This document shows positions 58,264 through 64,000 of a DNA stretch of 64,000 nucleotides, one piece after another. The DNA lies in the NCBI RefSeq assembly GCF_020740795.1, contig NC_067285.1, forward strand, positions 40,398,511 through 40,462,510. The letters run 5' to 3'. Made by a program: the position numbers and the translations under genes. The notes beneath the pieces were generated by a model. It saw nothing but the letters and a program-made list of their open reading frames with translations. It was not told the origin of the DNA and searched no databases. Position 1 is the stretch's first letter, and each line of letters begins with the position of its first letter. Origin of the DNA: Apus apus (lineage: Eukaryota; Chordata; Aves; Apodiformes; Apodidae).

Positions 58264-58404
58264 ATTAAATATTCCATAATGAGCAGAGTAACACTGATGC
58301 ATGAGGTGGAAGGTTGTACACTGCTTGACTGGTGCTTTTCCTGGATGTTTCTCTCAATGGAGCAGCAGGAGCAGTTCTCAGATTTTTTTCTGTCCTGGTG
58401 GTTC

Positions 58405-60675
58405 TTAGAGAGGTGAGTCAGAATTGAGCTGAGCCCTGTTCAGAGGTGAGAGGAGAGGATCATTTAAAAGGAGGTTCCAGAATGGTTCTCATTTCTTAAC
58501 GTAGCACAAGCTGTTAAGGATGAGTGGTATTTTTCCAACTCTATGTGCTGTCTTAAGGCACAGAGAGAATGAAGGTGGTGTTAAAAAAGCAATTACTGAA
58601 ATCCTGCTGTGGGCATATCTGGTGCCCAGCTAGGAAACTTCTGCAGCATGAGTTTCTGCATTTACTAGCATCAAGAAACTAATTCACTCAGAAATACGAA
58701 TTATTTACACACGCTACTGCAAGTAAGGGGAAGATGAATTTTTTTAAGCCTTGTTTTCCCAAAGGAGCTAAACACTTGAGTGTTCCTTTCCCTCAAGACA
58801 GAGTTGCCTGTACTCAAAGGCTTAGCAATGATAAAGCATCTTGAACAAGGACCCTGCATCAGAGGCAGAAAGAGTAAGACTAATTCTATAATTGAGCAGC
58901 AAATTTCCTCGTTCTTTAAATCTTAATAAGAGAAAATGGAAAGTATCACTAAGAAATCCTACAAATTGGCTTTTTTTTTTTGAAGGTTTACTACTCAACA
59001 GCCCAAATTGAGAGAGAATGGGACTTACTTGGCCAAAATTGCCTTTATGATCAGCTGTACCCAGGGAGCAGTGGGCTCCAAGCACACCTCCTTGCCATCC
59101 TTCAGAGTAGCTCTGCAAAACAGAGAATAAACAAAAGTCAGGAAACTGCTACATGGTTTTGTTTTACTCACAGATTGTAATATTGAATTTTTTGGACTAG
59201 TTAGTATAAATTCATCCCAACTGCTCTAGGTTAGGCTTGGCCATTTTGTTACGTGTGTTCCATGCCTGGGGAGACTAAATCCAGCCAGAAGTTGTGTGAG
59301 TCTCTGTGCCTGCTCTCAGTCACCCATCCCCAAAAATCTTTCTCAATATATATGAGTACTTGGTTTGAATTTGTTTCTGTTAGTAAAGCTTTCTTACACA
59401 ATGACTGAAACCTCCAGTGGTGAAAAGGTGTTTCAGCAGTATAAGCATTTCTACATTCCAGTCCCTCCTCCATGCTGTTCAAGACCAGATGAGTTTCATT
59501 GTTTCCCTAAATCTGCTTCTGGGAATTTCTGTGTCACAAAGGCTGCTTCCATGGGAGCTTTGCCTGCCTCATTGCCTCTAGTATTAAGAACCGACCAGTC
59601 CTTGAAATTCATGTTCTACCACTAGAAATATTGATTGTGTCCCACGACAGAGAAATAATGATCAGTTCAGGAATCCTGAAGGCCGTAGAGTGTAGGTGAA
59701 GAAGAGGGAGGCTCTCACAGAGCTACTTACATGACTTCAACGTTCTTGCAGTGGGGGCCACTCGGGGTCAGCTTCACATCTTTGATGGACTTGGGAGGAA
59801 TGAACTTGGAATGAGTGGCTATGCACTGGCACCGGAGCTCAGTCCCCATCCTTGCTATGGCCATCCCTGTGAGCAGAAAAAGGAGGTTTGAGAGGTGATC
59901 TTACCAGCACTCTCTCAGACACAAAGCACGGCTGCTCTATTTTAACAAGACTAGCAATTTAAATACTGCATTTATCCAAGCTGCCTAAATCCTCATGGTG
60001 TAAAGATCAACTGCTGATTTGTTTCAGAGGAGCTGAAGCCCAAGCACATTTAAAACTAAATTGACACATCTTTTGGAAATAAACCCACATATTTTGTGGT
60101 TCCTTGCACTGACCACTCGGTACAGTTAGTTGCATCATTTTAGTATCTGGATCAACAAACTGGCAACTATAGAGAAGTTTTTTCATTAATGGGAAGCTCC
60201 TCCATGCTTCTGTGTTCATACTGTTAGTTCTCCATTCCCAGCTGTATGTTCCTTGCTTGAGGCAGTACCATCAGCAAGTAACATGCAAAAATATAACCTG
60301 TTTTTGTGTGGGGAGGGAGAGAAACATTCACTCAGGAAGAAGATCCTGTCTCTAGGTGCAAACACTTCAAGTGAAACACAGAAACAAAGCACGTCTAAGT
60401 TACATCCTTAAAATTTTTCCCACAAGGTGTCAGTAACTCTTCAGTGCAAGGGCTACGTGGTAGATTTCTGGCTGAAGAGAAGTGGCTGAGAAATCTCTTG
60501 AGAGAAACTAATACTCTGAAACAAATAGAAAGCTACGTCTCTGCAAGGACAAGCATTGCTGGAAATGCCAAGACAATCCTACAGCCACGGGGATCTCGGA
60601 AAGGATTTACTTACCTTGAGACAGAGCCACTGAGATCAGGAGGAGAGCCAGGACAGCCACCAGTTTGCTGTTCAT
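58405..60675 (-). CDS. CXCL8: CXCL8 (interleukin-8; chicken CXCLi2-type) chemokine
   Basis: A secreted ELR+ CXC chemokine that recruits heterophils and monocytes through CXCR1/2-type receptors. Exons are 60675-60615 (61 nt), 59866-59731 (136 nt), 59112-59029 (84 nt) and 58435-58405 (31 nt), with GT-AG borders and phases 1, 2 and 2. The product is 103 residues, the usual length of the avian protein. The signal peptide [20 protein letters not shown] is followed by ELR (30-32), CQC (33-35), Cys60, Cys76 and APWVQL (81-86). It ends AQLNSDSPL after a normal-length C-terminal helix. Upstream are TATA, NF-kB and AP-1 sites, and downstream there are AU-rich elements, so induction with rapid mRNA decay is expected. 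Identification rests on whole-length family resemblance. Confidence 0.96.
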
Positions 60676-60773
60676 GATGACGCAGGAGTTTTTGGCTTTG
60701 CTCTGGTTCTGTGGAGCAGTGTCTTCTCTTGTCCCAGAGGATTGCTCGTGCCTTCTCTGGGCCATGCATCTCG

Positions 60774-60781
60774 CTTATATA
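60774..60781 (-). promoter_or_regulatory. CXCL8 TATA box
   Basis: TATATAAG on the minus strand, about 100 bp upstream of the ATG. It predicts a start site near 60750. Confidence 0.85.
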
Positions 60782-60831
60782 CTGTTTTGTGCCTGGCAAG
60801 TGTGCTCTGCTGGCATGGAGATTGCGTTAGA

Positions 60832-60841
60832 GGAATTTCCC
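60832..60841 (-). promoter_or_regulatory. CXCL8 NF-kB site
   Basis: GGGAAATTCC on the minus strand, about 50 bp upstream of the TATA box. It fits the kB consensus and the known place of this site in CXCL8 promoters. Confidence 0.85.
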
Positions 60842-60855
60842 AGATGCAGTAAAAA

Positions 60856-60862
60856 TGAGTCA
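60856..60862 (-). promoter_or_regulatory. CXCL8 AP-1 site
   Basis: TGACTCA on the minus strand, 15 bp upstream of the kB site. The order AP-1, kB, TATA matches mammalian CXCL8 promoters. A C/EBP site is not clear between them. Confidence 0.8.
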
Positions 60863-60869
60863 CATGACT

Positions 60870-63800
60870 GTTGTGAAACTCGTAGATGACTAGGAGCTCT
60901 TCTGTGGAGTATAGTATAATGCATCAATCCATTAAAATATGTCAAGAACAGCTGTGCATTCTGATTTCTTTTGCAGACATTTGTGAATTTTGTTCTTTTT
61001 CTAGTGCATACCCTTGTTTAGTAGGATTTATGAAGGTTTCACTTCTGTTTCTGTTATAGCTTTTTATTACTTTCTTCAGGATAATAACTGTTCTTCTTAG
61101 GGATGCCAGATCTAGACTCAAGACATTTACTTTCTCATCTCTGTTTACAGTGTTAGCTTCTCCTGAAATGATTTTAAGCCACTGGAGTGGAAATTGGGTA
61201 GCGCTGAAATAACTGACAAGCTTTTTCACTGGGGTCAGGATTTTATTTTTCTAGTAATGATTTTGATTTTTTTGTTCTTCTTCTTTGGTTTACAAAGTCA
61301 ATAAATCTCTAATAAGGTCTGTTCAGTAAAACAACTGAGCTTGCAGGGGGAAGCAGATGTGAAATTCTGAAATGACTGCATTTTTCATGTCATGTCACAC
61401 TTGTGATACACGAAGGGAGCTTGTGTGCAAACAAAATAGCATGAGCTGCTGAATGCAACTGCTTTTGTTTCCTTTGTAAGTCTAGATATTTTTAATAAGC
61501 CTTCCTGTCATCTTTCTCAGTGGCTGTAACTCTAGGTCTTAGCAAAGGTATTACAGCACTGCTGTGGACATTTTTTTCAAAGAACCTTGTTGCATGAATG
61601 CTGAGGGTTTATTTGCTATGGCTGGTAGAGATATTACCTTGTGAGTGAGACAGTTTAAAGGGAAGACTTGGGTTCAAACGCTGATCTGTTGCTTAAATGA
61701 AGATTTGGGTTTTTCACCCATCTGGAGTGCATGTGATTAGAAGCAACTCTGTTTTGGGGTGGCAAAGATGTACTTTTGACCTCAATGACTTTTTCTGCTT
61801 GCCATCTCCAACCTCAAAGTTGTGATCTGTGGATTTATAGAGGTACTTCTCCCAAATGGTGAGAAGTTTGTAAAAACAAAATTAACTTCGGCATGTAAAG
61901 CATTGTAACCTGTTTATAGTAATAATTTAATCATTTGCCCATCGTTTATTATGGTTTACTGTTTACCATTTGTCATTAAGTTACTTGATAAAAAGAACCT
62001 GGAGATGAAAAGTTGTGTTTCCCATCACTGTGTCAGCTGACCCACCAAGTTTGCCTCTCCTACCTGTCACTGAGTACCTAGTTAACAAAAGATAGTGATT
62101 CTGACTCCTGATGGTTCTTCTCCTTAGCTGTATGGCTTAGAGCTTTATTGCAAAATACCTTTAGATCTCTGAAGCTGTGAAAAAGGAGAGGGTTTTGCTA
62201 GACACTGGAGGGTTTTTTTATTGGTTGTGCTGTAGTATGTTGCATATGTTACGTTAAATTATCAGGGTGGTTTCACTGGCATCAGACTGTACATGTTGGG
62301 GCTTTAACCAGTTTACTTGGAAGGAGGTTTTGCTGATTCTTTTCCTTTGGGTTCTCTGTCTCTACGTATGTGTGCACACACAGGCAATTAAAGTTCGATT
62401 AGAGATCCCACTTCTCTTCGTTACTATTTACAGCTTTGTTATCTAATTTTGGCCTGTGGTGAAAAGTCATTAATATCCGTAGCAAAAAAAGAAAATTCCC
62501 CCTCAAATCCCTAGACTGCTTGTCTTCCTCACCACTGGACTCAGCTATTTCCTGAGTGAGGCAGTAAGAGAGCTGCAGAAATTCCCAGGTCAGAAGTGAA
62601 GCCAAGAGCCTGCTCCACCTATATGATTAACCCTGCCCCCAAGCTAGGAGTGTCTGTCTAAAAGAGCAGGATGTTTGTAATGAAATAAAAAACCACTATG
62701 TTTTCTGAGGGCTAAAGTATCTTCTCTACCTCCCTTGTTTCTCTGATGTGCCACAGTTTCACCAAGAGTACCTGAAAGAGGTGTAAGAGTGGCATAAAAA
62801 GGTTGAGACATGAGATCAAGCCCAAAGGCCAGGCACTCCTAACCTGCATTCCTGGGAGTGCCATGCTTCACCCAAGTTCTCCGTACGTCCCTTCAATGCT
62901 CTGCCCAGGTTCTCATCCCAGCCCTTGCTTATGGGAACTCCAAATCCGTTCTCTGATTTGGCAGCGTGTGTTTTGCCGCCAGCCATCGGAGATGACTTGT
63001 GCCGCTGGAATTGCTGGCTCTGTTCTCCAGGACAACGTCGCTGAGTGAGCTGATACTTCTGCAGGCACAGACCTTCCATGCTTAACCCTGCTAGAAGCCT
63101 GCTTGTAACTAAAAACTACAGTTATGCAATAGTCTGACGACTGAAAGACTGCTGAAAAGGGAAGTAAATACCTCATCTGCCTGTGTTTTAAGGCAGGGTA
63201 TAGGATGTGTTCCTTTTGCTGCAGGATGGCAGCTAGTGGGTTTTCTTTTTCATGAGTCATTGCCTTGTCTAATGAAGACAAAAGCCAAAGGGGAAACTCT
63301 TGGGGTCTTGGCTGGGATGGTTTAGAGTCTTTGCATGTACAGAGGGCACCCAAACACATGGGACACAGTGAGGGGGATTCATGGATACTTTGGTGACCAA
63401 GACCATCATGAGGGATGGGGAAAGGCTGGCCTCCAGTCCCTTACTGTGCTGAGTCACCCCAATTCCGGAGGAATGCTCCAGCCTCTGGGCTGCTTAGGTC
63501 ACTTTCTCTAAGAAAATTAAGCATCTGACTTGGCTTAGTCAAATTCATACATCTCACTTGAGAAGCTGTGCACACAAGACCCCAAAGGCCCAGGAGACAA
63601 AGCTTTTGCTGGAACAAGGGTTCAGCCTGTGCCAGGTGAACTCTGTCACCTCTGTCACCTGTGCATCCTCTCTGCCAGCTACTCCGGTTCATCAGGGAAA
63701 ATATCCACTCTGTCTTCCTGAAAACACCTCCTTTTCCCAACAAAAGGGCTTGGCATTCACCTGCCATTGCACTTGACCCAAGGAGAGCAGAAGGGGCGAA

Positions 63801-64000
63801 TACCAGGGTTGGGAAATAACCTCTTCCACAGCTCAGAAACTGGGCACAATGTTGTGCAAGCACTTGTGGAAGTTCACAGTGAGGCACAGTCTAGGGAGCA
63901 GATATGTAAAAAGCAGAATGTCTCCTAAACATCTGGGTTTTGACTTGCAAGATGAGGAAGTGCTAGCAGAAAAAGGAGAAAAGCTGAGGTCAGCTTGTGA
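60870..64000. other. Region upstream of CXCL8
   Basis: No further chemokine exon (ELR/CXC or APWV codons) or other gene was recognised in the last 3.1 kb, and no CR1 copy was seen. Open frames up to 148 codons near the right edge have no family features. Confidence 0.5.

Larger units (their letters stand above)
57609..58404 (-). other. CXCL8 3' UTR (predicted)
   Basis: About 800 nt from the stop codon to a minus-strand AATAAA (57614-57609). It contains two AU-rich clusters. The length is typical of CXCL8 transcripts. The polyadenylation site is inferred. Confidence 0.55.

Noticed and set aside
61655..61690. GGGTTCAAACGC resembling a tRNA T arm
   Set aside because: No matching A box, acceptor stem or anticodon loop was found upstream.
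63441..63887. 148-codon minus-strand open frame near the right edge, and one of the same length at 62913-63359
   Set aside because: No recognisable domain, signal or splice support. Overlapping frames on both strands suggest chance.

Overview
The window is vertebrate nuclear DNA from a bird. Four things point to this: split genes with GT-AG introns, many CR1 LINE copies ending in the ATTCTATG octamer repeat, solo LTRs of the avian ERVL type, and an avian-type gene order in which MTHFD2L lies beside a cluster of ELR-positive CXC chemokine genes. The species cannot be fixed from sequence alone. One CR1 copy has both reading frames open, so the lineage has probably had recent CR1 activity.

Layout: every host gene found is on the minus strand. 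Positions 1-27017 hold MTHFD2L (mitochondrial folate dehydrogenase/cyclohydrolase). Exon 1 lies in a CpG island near 26.4-27.3 kb, seven coding exons are readable, and the last exon lies beyond the left edge. Intron 5 contains an apparently full-length CR1 (about 11.4-15.7 kb) in the same orientation as the gene. From 27 to 36 kb there is a 33-bp minisatellite, an ERVL-type LTR, CR1 fragments and a tRNA-Ser(AGA)-like pseudogene joined to a CR1 tail. Two compact, very GC-rich ELR+ CXC chemokine genes follow at 36.15-37.1 kb (copy A) and 43.14-43.8 kb (copy B). A third ELR+ CXC gene at about 57.6-60.8 kb is CXCL8 (the chicken CXCLi2 type). It has a classic AP-1/NF-kB/TATA promoter and AU-rich 3' UTR elements. 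No gene was recognised from 60.9 to 64 kb.

The main discovery candidate is the relation between chemokine copies A and B. A block of about 563 bp, from the TATA-like element through the exon 3 splice donor and including two introns, differs by about one internal substitution, one 6-bp repeat-length change and two changes close to its promoter-side end. The flanks on both sides are unrelated, yet each gene has its own usable exon 4 of the same length (19 nt). This looks like recent gene conversion between older tandem paralogues. It leaves the two genes with almost the same chemokine body but different promoters (a perfect kB site only in copy B) and different C-terminal residues.

Functionally, the chemokine genes encode secreted attractants for neutrophil/heterophil-type cells acting through CXCR1/CXCR2-type receptors. 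MTHFD2L supplies mitochondrial one-carbon units and is only a positional neighbour. All exon boundaries were read by eye from splice signals, reading phase and family similarity. No alignment or database search was run.
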